Origin: Pelagicoccus sp.
GTDB taxonomy: Bacteria > Verrucomicrobiota > Verrucomicrobiia > Opitutales > Opitutaceae
Assembly: GCA_028284635.1 (NCBI GenBank)
Contig: JANQRJ010000059.1
Span: 1 to 55,298, forward strand
Length of the DNA: 55,298 nucleotides
Direction: 5' to 3'
The first letter of the stretch is position 1. Each line of letters starts with the position of its first letter. Below are positions 16,388 to 26,089 of this stretch, piece by piece. The position numbers and the translations under genes were made by a program. The notes under the pieces were generated by a model. It was not told where the DNA came from. It was given only the letters and a program-made list of their open reading frames with translations, and did no database searches.

Positions 16388-16786
16388 ATGTCTTCACCCT
16401 ACTCAGCCAAATACGACGAACTCGGAAACTGGGGACGGCACTACAGCACCGTCCGCATGACGCTCGCCACCTTCTTCTCGACTCTGAGCTTCGGACTCAT
16501 CCAGTTCAGATGGGACAAGCCAAGCCTAGGCATCGCAGCGGTCGCCTTCTTTTTCGCCGTGTTCGGCGCTCTACTCTTCTGTCATTTCACGCGCCTCACC
16601 TACAACCGCACCAAGAGCCAAAGAAACGCCTACAACGAAATGCTCACCGCCGCATCCAAGCCGACCGTCGAGATCGCCCCCGACAACTTCAACCCCTGGA
16701 AGACAACCGACGGCTACTGGGCAGGCATCGTATTTATCGTCGTCTTCCTGGCATTCGACATCATGTGGGTATGCTCCGTTCTCTAG
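16388..16786 (+). CDS. small inner-membrane protein, three predicted segments
   Basis: A 132-residue protein with three hydrophobic stretches: TLATFFSTLSFGLIQF, AAVAFFFAVFGALLF and GIVFIVVFLAFDIMWV. The polar N-terminus (YDELGNWGRHYSTVR) is probably cytoplasmic. I do not recognise a family. It lies upstream of an AT-richer interval with only relic coding sequence. Confidence 0.65.
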   Translation: MSSPYSAKYDELGNWGRHYSTVRMTLATFFSTLSFGLIQFRWDKPSLGIAAVAFFFAVFGALLFCHFTRLTYNRTKSQRNAYNEMLTAASKPTVEIAPDNFNPWKTTDGYWAGIVFIVVFLAFDIMWVCSVL

Positions 16787-16802
16787 GCCGCGCGGACAAA
16801 AT

Positions 16803-17312
16803 CCGAATTCAGCATTTCCGAGAGATTTTCAAGGCCGAAACGATCCGAAAAAGAGCAAGCGTATCGCGAAACGTTTCCTCGAAGGCCATCTTCGCTCAAT
16901 CGGTCTCGAAGATCCAAGATCGATCGTTGCCACGATCAACTATGCGGCACAGGCCGTCGTTGGTCTCAAGTCGATGCTGCCTGGGCAGGCCCATGCAGAA
17001 ACAATCCCTCATTCAAGCTATTTCAATTTCCTCCAAATTTATGGAAAAAGTAATGTCTCCAAAATCGTTAAGCAGTCTAAAAAACATCCTTCAAGCACCG
17101 ACTTTCGGTACTTGTGGGTAGATTCGGACCAAGAGATGCCATCTGCGATAGATACGAATCCCGATCTATCATCATTTGAAAACATCTCTAAAACCCACGA
17201 CTCATTGTCCTTCTTTATTTTTCTTAAAACCCGTAAATCTCCCTTGAATGGGACTTTTACTCGCCTGCTGTTCTTGTTTATTTTGATCGCTCATGATTGG
17301 TCACAATTTTAG
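16803..17312 (+). pseudogene. open frame without start; possible TetR C-terminal relic
   Basis: A stop-free frame without an upstream start reads KRIAKRFLEGHLRSIGLEDP and AAQAVVGLKSMLPGQ, which resembles the C-terminal effector domain of some TetR regulators. After about 17020 composition becomes AT-rich and the translation loses any family-like character. No helix-turn-helix is present. I regard it as a degraded fragment of uncertain origin. Confidence 0.25.
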
Positions 17313-17475
17313 CCCTCGGGAAGTGGATACGGGCCCGCAACACTTCCAGGGGACTTCCAGCAGGAAAAATATACTCGATGCCTCCGCCAGGTTGACCATT
17401 TGCTGGCTGGACAACAGCAGCTTCAGCCAGTCCCCAATTTGCGTAGAGCACTTTCCTTGTCGGGATAAAGCTCTA
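17278..17475 (-). pseudogene. TNT-toxin-like fragment (orphan toxin tip)
   Basis: On the minus strand, between stops at 17475 and 17278, the translation contains GLAEAAVVQPANGQPGGGIE followed by YIFPAGSPLEVLR. The GQPGGGxQ/EY block is the hallmark of the end of TNT (tuberculosis necrotizing toxin, NAD glycohydrolase) domains used as polymorphic-toxin tips. It has no start codon and its 5' part overlaps the end of the neighbouring 125-residue frame. It looks like a displaced, truncated tip. Confidence 0.45.
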
Positions 17476-17800
17476 CCCAAATAAATGACTCAATATCACC
17501 GCTTACAGCATCGGACTCTTCATATTTCCAATCGCTTGGACAAAGTGAAAGATGAACAAAAACAGGCCATTGCTTTATATTAAAAATATCAATCCCTTTA
17601 TGCCTTGATGCTACAATAGCTATTTCAATCAAGCCGCTCCCCTGATTATAATCGCTCCTACGCATAGGAGGATCAATTTTAACCAACATCAGATCATTTC
17701 TTTCTTTGTATGAAAGTCGTTTCAATTCAGTGCATATGTGAGGCTCCTGAGGCAGATACCCCTCTAGAGAAGACATATAAAAACGGCGTGTAGTAGACAT
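17423..17800 (-). CDS. hypothetical protein, candidate immunity protein
   Basis: A 125-residue soluble protein with no recognised domain (GLIEIAIVASRHKGIDIFNI, PVFVHLSLCPSDWKYEESDA, FIWVELYPDKE). Acidic-aromatic composition and position in a minus-strand series behind the Rhs gene, immediately before a TNT-like toxin fragment, suggest an immunity protein. ATG at 17776 is an alternative start. The last codons overlap the toxin relic in another frame, so one of the two reading frames has probably been damaged. Confidence 0.5.
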   Translation of the reverse strand: MSTTRRFYMSSLEGYLPQEPHICTELKRLSYKERNDLMLVKIDPPMRRSDYNQGSGLIEIAIVASRHKGIDIFNIKQWPVFVHLSLCPSDWKYEESDAVSGDIESFIWVELYPDKESALRKLGTG

Positions 17801-18040
17801 GCTATAAACTTGGATCTAGACAACAGAAAGGCCATTGGATAAAAACGCTGATTTCACAGCCCCAGGGAATCGACGCCGATTTTCGATGGTAACCTGCTTC
17901 CCTAAAAGCTAGCCGTGCTTGACCTCGACATGGCCAAACCGAAGCAAGCCCCCATGAGCCATTTGGTCAAATCCATTTGTGCATTTCTATTCAATGATCC
18001 TTTTGCTGCTCTCAGCCATTTGGTTTTAGCAGTGACCTCG

Positions 18041-18322
18041 TCAATTACCCTGCACAGCGTTAGCCCATTCAGCTTCAAATTCCTCTTCGGATATTTCAAC
18101 TGCTTCAAACTGAGGATCCGAGTTGATAAATGTAATATCTGGCACTGGCCCCAAACTTAAAACTCTATCAGCCATGGCGTCCCCTTTGGACGCAAACCGG
18201 ACTCTTCCACTATCAAACAATTCTATTTTACGAAGCTCCCATCTTTCTTCGTCTAACTCCATATAAAGTAGAGTAGGTTCTTCAGAAAAGTCATGTTTCC
18301 ATTTGCATTTTATGTACTGCAT
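18041..18322 (-). CDS. DUF6881-like protein, candidate immunity protein
   Basis: A 93-residue protein beginning MQYIKCKWKHDFSEEPTLLY and containing LDEERWELRKIELFDSGRV, then INSDPQFEAVEISEEEFE. This arrangement matches the DUF6881 family, which is often encoded behind polymorphic toxins. I chose the ATG at 18322 because the family begins there; the frame extends to 18346. Role inferred from family habit and from position after the Rhs gene; no toxin partner is proven. Confidence 0.65.
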   Translation of the reverse strand: MQYIKCKWKHDFSEEPTLLYMELDEERWELRKIELFDSGRVRFASKGDAMADRVLSLGPVPDITFINSDPQFEAVEISEEEFEAEWANAVQGN

Positions 18323-18386
18323 CAAATGCCCCCTTTTGCTATTCATGAACGCAAATTAAGCATCCAGGATATTAGGGCTTGAGTTT

Positions 18387-18854
18387 TTATACTTTTCCTC
18401 GTATCATAGAGTCGTCATACGAAATACCAATCTTTTCAGAAAGAGGTGATATCGCTTGATAGAGCTTACGCAAGTCATCGTAACACACTCGGCTAATCAC
18501 ATGTATCGAGCCATCCTTATCGAGCACGCTAAAACGCTCATCATCGCCGCCCACGACGATATTCATTTCCTTGATATCCTTAATCGCTAGCACCAATTCA
18601 GAGGCCAAAGATTTCATCTCTAGACTTTCCTCTGAGATTCTAAGGAAAATTCGAGGGCTCTTACCAGAGTGCTTTCTTAGACTTCTAATTTGGGCAAAAG
18701 CCATGTAGAGAAAGACCGCACATAGGAGATATCCGAAAACGTTGGCCGACAATGCAACGAACGCAGCAAGAAAAAACCAAAGACAGAGAAGCAATTTCCA
18801 CTGCGATTTCTCTCGTTTCGTTACAGTAGAAGTATATTCGTAAAGATAATTCAT
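18387..18854 (-). CDS. membrane protein directly behind the Rhs gene, candidate immunity protein
   Basis: A 155-residue protein with two adjacent hydrophobic segments near the N-terminus (LLLCLWFFLAAFVALSA and VFGYLLCAVFLYMAFA). A soluble domain of about 95 residues follows (FLRISEESLEMKSLASELVL and FSVLDKDGSIHVISR), like a PH/YcxB-type bundle. Its ATG at 18854 lies one base past the Rhs stop, so the two are translationally linked. In Rhs loci the cognate immunity gene normally takes this place. No family name can be given. Confidence 0.6.
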   Translation of the reverse strand: MNYLYEYTSTVTKREKSQWKLLLCLWFFLAAFVALSANVFGYLLCAVFLYMAFAQIRSLRKHSGKSPRIFLRISEESLEMKSLASELVLAIKDIKEMNIVVGGDDERFSVLDKDGSIHVISRVCYDDLRKLYQAISPLSEKIGISYDDSMIRGKV

Positions 18855-18855
18855 A

Positions 18856-21800
18856 TTAGAACAAATCGGGATGAGTGGTGCCAGTCGCAATCGATAGCCT
18901 TAACTCTAACCTCGCCTTTTGGTTCGGGTCATAAGAATCGTCTACAAAAACTCTTCCATATATACCCCAACTCGCCTTCTCCGTACCTCGTCCATCGAAG
19001 ATGTATTGATAGCTTCCATACGCTCCAACCTCCCTATAAACAGCCGCATCTGTAAGTGGAAAAGTCGCTATCGCTCGTCTCATACCGACCGAGATCGAAG
19101 CCTTAAAGCTACCATCGGTAAAATCAAAAGCTTTCGACGAAGGATCATATGTGAACGCTAAGGGGCTTCCTCCGGCCGTCGTGCCAATCACAAACATATC
19201 CCCCTGAGAGTTCAAAGGGTCGGACTTGTATCTAATAAATCCATTCACTGCAACTCGTCCGGTAATGACTCTAGAACTATCGACGCTTCCATTGAGTAGC
19301 GATACAGATAGACCTGCAGTTACATTGTCTCCCAGCTTTATCTCTCCACGACCTTGGCCATTAACATTGAGTTGTCCGCTATCGAAAGCCTTTCCTAGGG
19401 AATCAGCTAAAGCCCCGATCTCCTGTCTTCCAAAAGCACGAACACCATCCAGCGGGTTGTTACTCCCGTCCAGATTCGCAGACTCGCCCCCGGTCATCAC
19501 CCAGCGCAACACGTAGGCGTCGGAAGACGAGCCTTCGCCGACCGGGTTGCCGTGCTCGTCCTCCAGCGGCCCGACCGTTACTTCGCCGACCTTCACACGG
19601 CGCAGGGAAGCCGCCTTCCCGGAAGAAGCCTCGCCGTACAGGTCGGAGGCGATGAAGGAGAAGGAGTCGCCGCCAGCCGAACTGCTCGTGACGTAGTACC
19701 TGCGGTCGCCGAACCAGCCCCGGTCCCAGAACATGTCGGTGGCCTGCTGCAGCTCCAGCCAACTGTCCTCTTCGGGCTCGTCGTTGATCAGGCCCAGTAT
19801 CTTCAGGCCGCGGCCGTTGGGAATTGCCTGGGGACGCAGCCCCAGGTAGTCCCAATGGCCCACCGGGTCGTTGCCAGCCATCGCGTAGAGGTTGTTGCCT
19901 CCGAGTTCGCCGATCGGGTCCCGGTTCAAAAAGCGGCCCAGCCCGGGCTCGTAGAAGCGGTGCCCGTAGTAGACCAGTCCGCTTTCCGAGTCCGTGTAGC
20001 GGGTGGCGAAGCGGAAGGGGCAGACCTCGACCTTCGAGCCTCCGCTGCCGATCAGCTCGCCGTAGGGGTCGTAGTCGTACCAGGCGACCTTGCTGCCGCC
20101 GTTGTTCAGAAGGCCCGTCACGTTTCCGTTGTCGTCGTAGACCGGGTAGTACTTGCTGTAGCCCTCCTCGACCATGAGAAGCCCGCCCACTCCGCCCGCT
20201 CCGTCGACAGTGCCGCTGGCGTCGATGCCCCAGGTGTAGGTCTTCACCGGCTGCTTGCCGTGGTAGTCGAGCTCGGCGATCAGGTTCCAGCCGTCCCACA
20301 GGAAGCGTCGGCTTCGCGCGTAGTCGGTGCGCAGCTCGCCCTCGTCGGAATCCCAGCTGCTCTTGAAGTGGGCCACCACCCGGCCCAGGTAGTCGTAGGC
20401 GAAGTAGGAGCGGTAGTCCTCGTCCCTGTGCTGGACCTTCGCCAGCCGGTCGGCAGCGTCATAGGAGCAGTAGTCCGTTGGGCTTCGCATGAGGTTGCCC
20501 GCCTCGTCGTAGGAGAACGTCCCGGCTTGATGGCCGCTGGCGCTGGCCAGCTCGTTGGTCTGGCTGGTGGCGTAGGTGGTCAGCTGGGAGGAGCTATTCT
20601 GGTACTGCTTCGAGTCGCGGTTCATGGCGTTGTCGTAGCCGTAGTCGCGGGCCCGGGAGACGAGCTGGGTGGAGGTCTTGGCGCCGGAGCTGTTCAGCGA
20701 GTAGCTGGTGGACGCCTCCAGCTCGGAGCGGTCCGAGAAGACGTAGTCCGCCTGCCAGCCGTGGGAGTAGCCCTGGGTCGCGGCGAGGGGACCGGAGAAC
20801 TTGGTGTGGGTCTTGCGTCCGGCGTCGTCGTAGCCGCTCTCGTACTTCGCCACCATGCCGGAATCGTAGACGGTGTTGACCTGGTCGAGCAAGTTCTCGG
20901 TGTTCGACCACGAGAAGTTGCGGGTGAAGTCCTCGTCGCTGTTGCTCCACTCCACGCTGGAAAGCAGGGAGCTGCCGGTCTTGTACCGGTAGTCGAAGCC
21001 GCGACCGCTAGAGGTGCCGCGTCCGTAGACGAAGCGCAGGGCCCCGCTGGAAGAATCGTAGTTCATGTTGGTGAAGTAGAGCGAACCAGGGTCCCAGGGA
21101 TCGTCAGGGTCGACGGTGGACAGCCCGAACTGCAAACCCTTGTAGCGCCCGGGAAGCCCACTGCTTTCGTAGCGCCTGCGCAGAACACGGGGATTCGAGG
21201 TAGTGCCTCCGAAGAAGGTCGGCAGGATTTCCTTGTCCAGCTGCAGATCGGATGCTCGGTAGACGAAGCTCCGGGTACCGGTGTAGTCGTCGACCTCGGC
21301 CAGCAAGCCGGCTCGGTTGTAGCGGTATTCCAAGTCGGTCTGCAAGTTGCCAGTGTACTCGATCCGTTTCAGTTCGCTGGTGAAGTCGCTGACGTGAACG
21401 CCAGGCTCGTCCTCGTAGTAGATTAGGCTCTTTTCATGATGATTTGAACCAGAGCGAAAGCGGGGCGATATCTCTTTTGTCACCTGACCGCGGAGGTTGT
21501 ACTCGAAACGGGTGTGGTGGCCTTTGGCGTCGGTCTTGGTAACGAGCAGGCCAGTCTGGTCTTGATAGACCCACTCAGTCTCGTCGGCTGCGCCTGGAGA
21601 GCTCGGCCAGGAGCTCTGGTTCCAGAGCGAGCCGGAGCGGTAGGTGCGCATGTGGGTTCGCTGGCCGTACTGGTTGTACGCGTACTCGACGGGCTGCTCC
21701 GCACTGCCCCACTGCCGATAGAGGGAGCCATCTACATTGTAGGAAAACCGGCTGATGAGCCACTTGCTGCCATCGTGCACGTACTTGCTTTTCAGTCGTC

Positions 21801-24800
21801 CGGCGGAATCGTAGTAGAAGGTTCCTAGATCGTGGTCGAGATTGCTGGTCTTCTGGAGCTGGTCGGTTTGCGCGTAGTAGTGCAGGGTCTCCTCGACACT
21901 GTCTCGACCCAGCGTCTTGCTGATCCGTCCGTAGGCATCGTACTGGTAGTCTATGGTCTCGCCTTGAGTGGAAGTCTCGCGGGCGAGGCGACCGTTAAAG
22001 ACATAGGCGTAGCTGTGATTCGCGGCGTCCGGATGATCGATCGTAGTAGTGACGAGATTGTTGCCGCGATCATAGGCGACGGTCGTGGTGGTAAGATTGC
22101 CATTGCCGTCGTAGGAGCGAACCTGGCTGCGGATGGAAGTCGCGTTGAGTCCGGTGAGCCTCGCCCAGTTTTCACTGACCTTCGTCTTGGTTGCGCTATT
22201 GGCAAAGCCATAGGTCTCGGTCAGGCTTTTCAGGTAGAGCTGGCTTCCCTCCGAAACGACGTCCACCGCGTGGTCGCTTATCCGGTCGAAGGATGCGGGC
22301 TCTAGAATGCCGTCGAGGTCGATGTCCAGGCCCTCGCGAACAACCTCGCCTAAATAGCCGTACTCGTAGCGGTAGTTCGAGGACTGGCGCGGATTGCCTG
22401 ACTGCCCGCCGTAGCTATAGGAATAGGCTAGCTGCCCTCTTCCGTTATAGACGTTCTTGGAGATCAGCGTGGCGGAGGTGTCGACGGCGTAGAGGTAGGT
22501 GGGCGTAGTGACCGTTGTGATACGTCCCAGCCAGTCGTTCGCTGTCCTGCGCCAGCGGAAGATCGAGCTTTGCGTTGGCTTGGCTTCCGTTTGGGTGGAT
22601 CCGTCTGCCAGCACCGAAAACGCGTAGTAGCTGGGCGGCTGGGCGGTGCCCTCGATCTTCTGCAGGCGTCCGTCGCGATAGAGATGCTCGTAGCGCGTGC
22701 CTCCTCCGGGGAAGACAGTGGTTCCCTTGCGCCCATCGACGTCGTAGCTGTAGGTAGTCTGTATATCGATGACGGCGGAGTTGTAGTTGCCAGGGGCGCT
22801 TTGACTGACCAGTCGCCCAGCGGTGTCGTAGTCCCATTTTTCGACGACCTTGTTGCTCGTGCCGACGAGCTTCTCAAGAACGCGACTGTCCGCGTCGAAC
22901 TTGAATTCGGTTACGACCCCAGGCTGAGCTGCTAGGCCGAGGTAGCCGGAACTTTCCGATGCATAGGTTATCTTGTAGGCCCGGCCCATGCCATCGTATT
23001 GAAATTGCATCACGCGTCCGCCCGCATCCGTCTCGGAAACCATTTGGCCATCTACGAAAGAAGCGCTGTAGACAGTGGCGTAATTGTATGAAGAGGCTGA
23101 ACTGTCAGAGGCGAACACGTTCTTCACCTCGTAGGTCTGACCAAGGTCGTTTTTCTTGGTAAGCTGCCCGCTAGTGAACTTGAATGCCGAGCCGTCATAG
23201 ATGTAGGAGGCGACGTAGAGATTCTTCCCGTTGGAGGTCGTAATGGTCTGAGTCATCGAAGACAGGGCTTCCTTCAGATAGATAGGCTCGATGTCCTGCT
23301 TCATGGCGTGCTCGCCATACTGGGTCATCAGGTTGCCGCCAGAGGATGACGACCAGCTTCCCGTTATTCGAACCGCCATAACGTCGCTTCCGGACGGGTT
23401 GACCGCGAAGGCTAGGGTGGATTGATTGAAACTTCCCTTCAGGTAGGCATAGGACACGGCAGACCAATCCTCGCGACGAACGGAATAGACCCGATCCGAC
23501 ACGAAGACATCGTTGTTCGGCTTGAATGTCTTTATGGTGGAGACCACAGCGGAACTGCTTGAGCTCCATTCGGAATGATCCGCCACGTAAAGATTGAGCG
23601 GCTTCGCGACGCCGTATTCGCGTATGTAGGCTAGATCGTTTCCGTTGGAAATCGTCGTTTTCGCCGTCACGCGCTGCGTCGCTCCTGAAGATTGGCGCAC
23701 TTTAGTCTCGGTCGAACTCAGGAGCGTCTTTTTCTCGAGAGTCCAATCGTAGTCATAGTCGTAGGTCGTCACCTTGCCTTCTATCGACGAATCGGCGGGC
23801 AACGATGAGGGGTAGTCTAGCCAGGGCTCGTGAACCTCCTTGAGCCTTCCTAGCCTAGCAGTATCTTCGTGATACTCGTACTTGATCCAGGACCCGTCGT
23901 TTCGGGTTATCGACTTGATCTTGCCGTAACTGCCTTTGTTCGAGGCGTTGTCGTAGTAAGCGTAGTTGGCCTCCATAGGATCGGACCCGCCATAGCCCTC
24001 TATTGTCTTCACTATCTCTTTGCCCCAAGCGAAGTTTTGATACTCGTAACGCGTCTTGGTAGCGATGACGTTCGCGTCGTTTTTGGTTTCGCGCGTCTCG
24101 ACAAGTCCGTTGCTCGTGAAGTCGCTTACTATCTTCCGCAAGGCCGACGTTCCCGTCAGGTGCCAGTCGAGTATCGTCCAGTCTTCCGCTGTCTTCTCCA
24201 AAGTGGTCTGCCAGGTCTTCGCTCCAACGGTTTTCGTGATCTTGAGTCTCGTCGAGATCCCGTCCTTCGTTATATGGTACGTTATGTCCGGACTCCCAGA
24301 GACGGAATACACTCCGCCGCTCACCGAGCCAACCTGATCAATGCTGTAGATCTTGATGTAATATGCGGTCGACCCGCTAGTTGTAATATCCGCTAGGGCC
24401 TGCTCCGCCTTGACCTGCCTGAGGCTTCCAGAGACGTAAATGGGAACGATCGAATCGCTTTCACTGTCGAAAAACAGTTCGGAAGGCGTAAAAACCGATG
24501 CAGAAAAATCCTCTCTCAACAAACCGATGTAGCCCGCTGGCTTGCCGTTGCTAAGATAGCCCATGGAAAGGCTCCAGCAGATCTTCCCTGGCTTGAAGGA
24601 GGTCATCGTCCCGACCGGACCGGAAACCGGAGCTCGCTCGGGAAGGAGGCGTATCTTCACCGAGCCGCCGGACGAGGAAGTATAGGAGCTTCTCTCCACG
24701 TCCTCGACGTAGATTCTGTGACCGATCGGGGCGGTGAAATCGAACTTGATCTGATCTCCGTAGGAACCGAAATCGACGTCTATATAGCGAGCTCGACCTG

Positions 24801-25053
24801 GCTCTATGGAAGCGGTCACCTTGTTGCCCCAAGACGACCATCCCTCCTGATCGTCATCGACGCTGCTGGTCACGCCAGCGAGAGTGGCCGATATCTCGTA
24901 AAACTCGCAGTCGCCGTACTCGCACTCTAAATCGGAGGCGTGCCCTTTTATTTTAAAGGAAAGAGGAACCTTGGTAGGATTGTCTAGCTGCTGAGCCAGC
25001 GACGCGTCGATGCCGACGACCGCCAGCAAGGCGTAGAAGAGGAGTCTTTTCAT
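18856..25053 (-). CDS. secreted Rhs/YD-repeat protein with variable C-terminal tip
   Basis: A 2065-residue protein with an N-terminal signal peptide (residues 1-20, ending SLAQ). A beta-rich region occupies residues about 25-330. YD repeats then run to about 1690 (YEYQNFAWGKE, YDAYGRISKT, YDYDPYGELIG and others). The Rhs core ends with LVYYGHRFYEPGLGRFLNRD and NNLYAMAGNDPVGHWDYLGL near residues 1690-1740. The last 325 residues are a tip of unknown type: hydrophilic, glycine-rich and beta-prone, with no toxin motif I know. Base composition falls near 19460, inside the tip (residue about 1865). Rhs cores form a shell around a toxic tip; here export is by Sec. A secreted TPR-like gene is 47 bases upstream. 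Confidence 0.9.
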   Translation of the reverse strand: MKRLLFYALLAVVGIDASLAQQLDNPTKVPLSFKIKGHASDLECEYGDCEFYEISATLAGVTSSVDDDQEGWSSWGNKVTASIEPGRARYIDVDFGSYGDQIKFDFTAPIGHRIYVEDVERSSYTSSSGGSVKIRLLPERAPVSGPVGTMTSFKPGKICWSLSMGYLSNGKPAGYIGLLREDFSASVFTPSELFFDSESDSIVPIYVSGSLRQVKAEQALADITTSGSTAYYIKIYSIDQVGSVSGGVYSVSGSPDITYHITKDGISTRLKITKTVGAKTWQTTLEKTAEDWTILDWHLTGTSALRKIVSDFTSNGLVETRETKNDANVIATKTRYEYQNFAWGKEIVKTIEGYGGSDPMEANYAYYDNASNKGSYGKIKSITRNDGSWIKYEYHEDTARLGRLKEVHEPWLDYPSSLPADSSIEGKVTTYDYDYDWTLEKKTLLSSTETKVRQSSGATQRVTAKTTISNGNDLAYIREYGVAKPLNLYVADHSEWSSSSSAVVSTIKTFKPNNDVFVSDRVYSVRREDWSAVSYAYLKGSFNQSTLAFAVNPSGSDVMAVRITGSWSSSSGGNLMTQYGEHAMKQDIEPIYLKEALSSMTQTITTSNGKNLYVASYIYDGSAFKFTSGQLTKKNDLGQTYEVKNVFASDSSASSYNYATVYSASFVDGQMVSETDAGGRVMQFQYDGMGRAYKITYASESSGYLGLAAQPGVVTEFKFDADSRVLEKLVGTSNKVVEKWDYDTAGRLVSQSAPGNYNSAVIDIQTTYSYDVDGRKGTTVFPGGGTRYEHLYRDGRLQKIEGTAQPPSYYAFSVLADGSTQTEAKPTQSSIFRWRRTANDWLGRITTVTTPTYLYAVDTSATLISKNVYNGRGQLAYSYSYGGQSGNPRQSSNYRYEYGYLGEVVREGLDIDLDGILEPASFDRISDHAVDVVSEGSQLYLKSLTETYGFANSATKTKVSENWARLTGLNATSIRSQVRSYDGNGNLTTTTVAYDRGNNLVTTTIDHPDAANHSYAYVFNGRLARETSTQGETIDYQYDAYGRISKTLGRDSVEETLHYYAQTDQLQKTSNLDHDLGTFYYDSAGRLKSKYVHDGSKWLISRFSYNVDGSLYRQWGSAEQPVEYAYNQYGQRTHMRTYRSGSLWNQSSWPSSPGAADETEWVYQDQTGLLVTKTDAKGHHTRFEYNLRGQVTKEISPRFRSGSNHHEKSLIYYEDEPGVHVSDFTSELKRIEYTGNLQTDLEYRYNRAGLLAEVDDYTGTRSFVYRASDLQLDKEILPTFFGGTTSNPRVLRRRYESSGLPGRYKGLQFGLSTVDPDDPWDPGSLYFTNMNYDSSSGALRFVYGRGTSSGRGFDYRYKTGSSLLSSVEWSNSDEDFTRNFSWSNTENLLDQVNTVYDSGMVAKYESGYDDAGRKTHTKFSGPLAATQGYSHGWQADYVFSDRSELEASTSYSLNSSGAKTSTQLVSRARDYGYDNAMNRDSKQYQNSSSQLTTYATSQTNELASASGHQAGTFSYDEAGNLMRSPTDYCSYDAADRLAKVQHRDEDYRSYFAYDYLGRVVAHFKSSWDSDEGELRTDYARSRRFLWDGWNLIAELDYHGKQPVKTYTWGIDASGTVDGAGGVGGLLMVEEGYSKYYPVYDDNGNVTGLLNNGGSKVAWYDYDPYGELIGSGGSKVEVCPFRFATRYTDSESGLVYYGHRFYEPGLGRFLNRDPIGELGGNNLYAMAGNDPVGHWDYLGLRPQAIPNGRGLKILGLINDEPEEDSWLELQQATDMFWDRGWFGDRRYYVTSSSAGGDSFSFIASDLYGEASSGKAASLRRVKVGEVTVGPLEDEHGNPVGEGSSSDAYVLRWVMTGGESANLDGSNNPLDGVRAFGRQEIGALADSLGKAFDSGQLNVNGQGRGEIKLGDNVTAGLSVSLLNGSVDSSRVITGRVAVNGFIRYKSDPLNSQGDMFVIGTTAGGSPLAFTYDPSSKAFDFTDGSFKASISVGMRRAIATFPLTDAAVYREVGAYGSYQYIFDGRGTEKASWGIYGRVFVDDSYDPNQKARLELRLSIATGTTHPDLF

Positions 25054-25100
25054 TCTATTGACAAGTGTGGATTGAATGGGAGAGAGGAGTTCACGTCCGG

Positions 25101-25658
25101 TTAGCGAGTGGCTTCATACAGCTCCCGATCGGATAAGTCGTCGATGTTCATAGTTTGGTAGCGGGCAAGGCCGATCTTGGCTCGCTGGCATCTCGGATCG
25201 CGCGCCAGCGCAGCCTTGTAGCAAAGCTGAGCCTCGGGCGTCTCGCCGAGCATCTCGTGCAGCGACGCTCTGAGGCAAAGGGCCTCAACAGCGTTCTCTC
25301 CGCCGCGTTTCGAAACCCGCTTCAGGGCCCGGATCGCCTCGCGCGCGAAGGCCGAAGCCTCCTGCTCGTGGCCACCATCGAAAAAAGCAACTGCCAAACT
25401 GGCCATGCGTTTAGCCTTTCGCATGGCAGACTTCGGATTTCCTTCAGTCCTTTTCTTGACTGTGACTGCCGTTTCGTTTGCCAACGCTCGAGCCTCGCTC
25501 AACGCGCTGCCCTTCAGGGTCCTAGCGAACACTTCCCGGTCTTCGGGAGCTAGATGGCGGGGAGCATAAGAATGTCTGTCGGAAGCCGAAGCGACGGCAA
25601 TCAGCGCAAACGCAGCAGCTAGCGGAAGAAAAATCGGTTTAAAAGTTGACCTGAGCAT
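25101..25658 (-). CDS. exported TPR-like helical protein
   Basis: A 185-residue protein with a signal peptide (FLPLAAAFALIAVASAS) and helical repeats of TPR type, clearest at SKRGGENAVEALCLRASLHE and LGETPEAQLCYKAALARDP. I chose the ATG at 25658 over 25685 because it places the charged N-region directly before the hydrophobic run. It lies 47 bases upstream of the Rhs gene on the same strand and may act as a chaperone or adaptor for Rhs export or folding (inference). Confidence 0.65.
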   Translation of the reverse strand: MLRSTFKPIFLPLAAAFALIAVASASDRHSYAPRHLAPEDREVFARTLKGSALSEARALANETAVTVKKRTEGNPKSAMRKAKRMASLAVAFFDGGHEQEASAFAREAIRALKRVSKRGGENAVEALCLRASLHEMLGETPEAQLCYKAALARDPRCQRAKIGLARYQTMNIDDLSDRELYEATR

Positions 25659-25685
25659 CAGTCGATCGAGTGGAGGTTTTGACAT

Positions 25686-26089
25686 CGGTTGCGAGATTGG
25701 CGATTTGCGGTAATTTATAGTATTAGAAACAAAAAGTACGGTATTTATTTTGCTGATAACGCGTCCATAAAAGAGACGGATAAGTCATACGGGAATTACG
25801 ATCATATATACAAGTTACTATAGGTAACAATTAGGCAACACGAACTCCTGCACAAAGCCGATATACGTATATATTTATTTCGTATAAAAATCTGGCATCA
25901 TTATAGTGACGAACCCACACCCCCTAGATGGATTGAAATGCATAAATCCGCATCCCTTGGAATAGTCGATAAACGCTTTGCCCACATGAACTGGGAGCAT
26001 CGCAGGGAAGACGTAGAAACAGGGGTGCACGCATATCCGGCGTCTCGCCTGAAAGGCCGCGTAGCGGGAGCATTCGCTGCCCGGAAGCC
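25686..26089. promoter_or_regulatory. AT-rich intergenic region upstream of the Rhs operon
   Basis: A 400-base interval much richer in A+T than its surroundings (for example TAATTTATAGTATTAG and ATATACGTATATATTTATT). It is the only plausible promoter region for the TPR-rhs-immunity unit. No clear -35/-10 pair can be singled out. The frame opposite 25875-26111 is not convincing coding sequence. Confidence 0.35.

Noticed and set aside
17902-18108. 68-residue minus-strand frame between the immunity candidates
   Set aside because: It overlaps the end of the DUF6881-like gene in another frame and shows no family features. It may contain a toxin-tip scrap (GGLLRFGHVEVKHG in an adjacent frame), but the evidence is too thin.
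19552-21426. A 624-codon plus-strand open frame opposite the Rhs gene
   Set aside because: It is the antisense of strongly repetitive, GC-rich YD-repeat coding sequence. Its translation is Val/Gly/Ala-rich without domains, while the minus strand encodes a complete Rhs protein.
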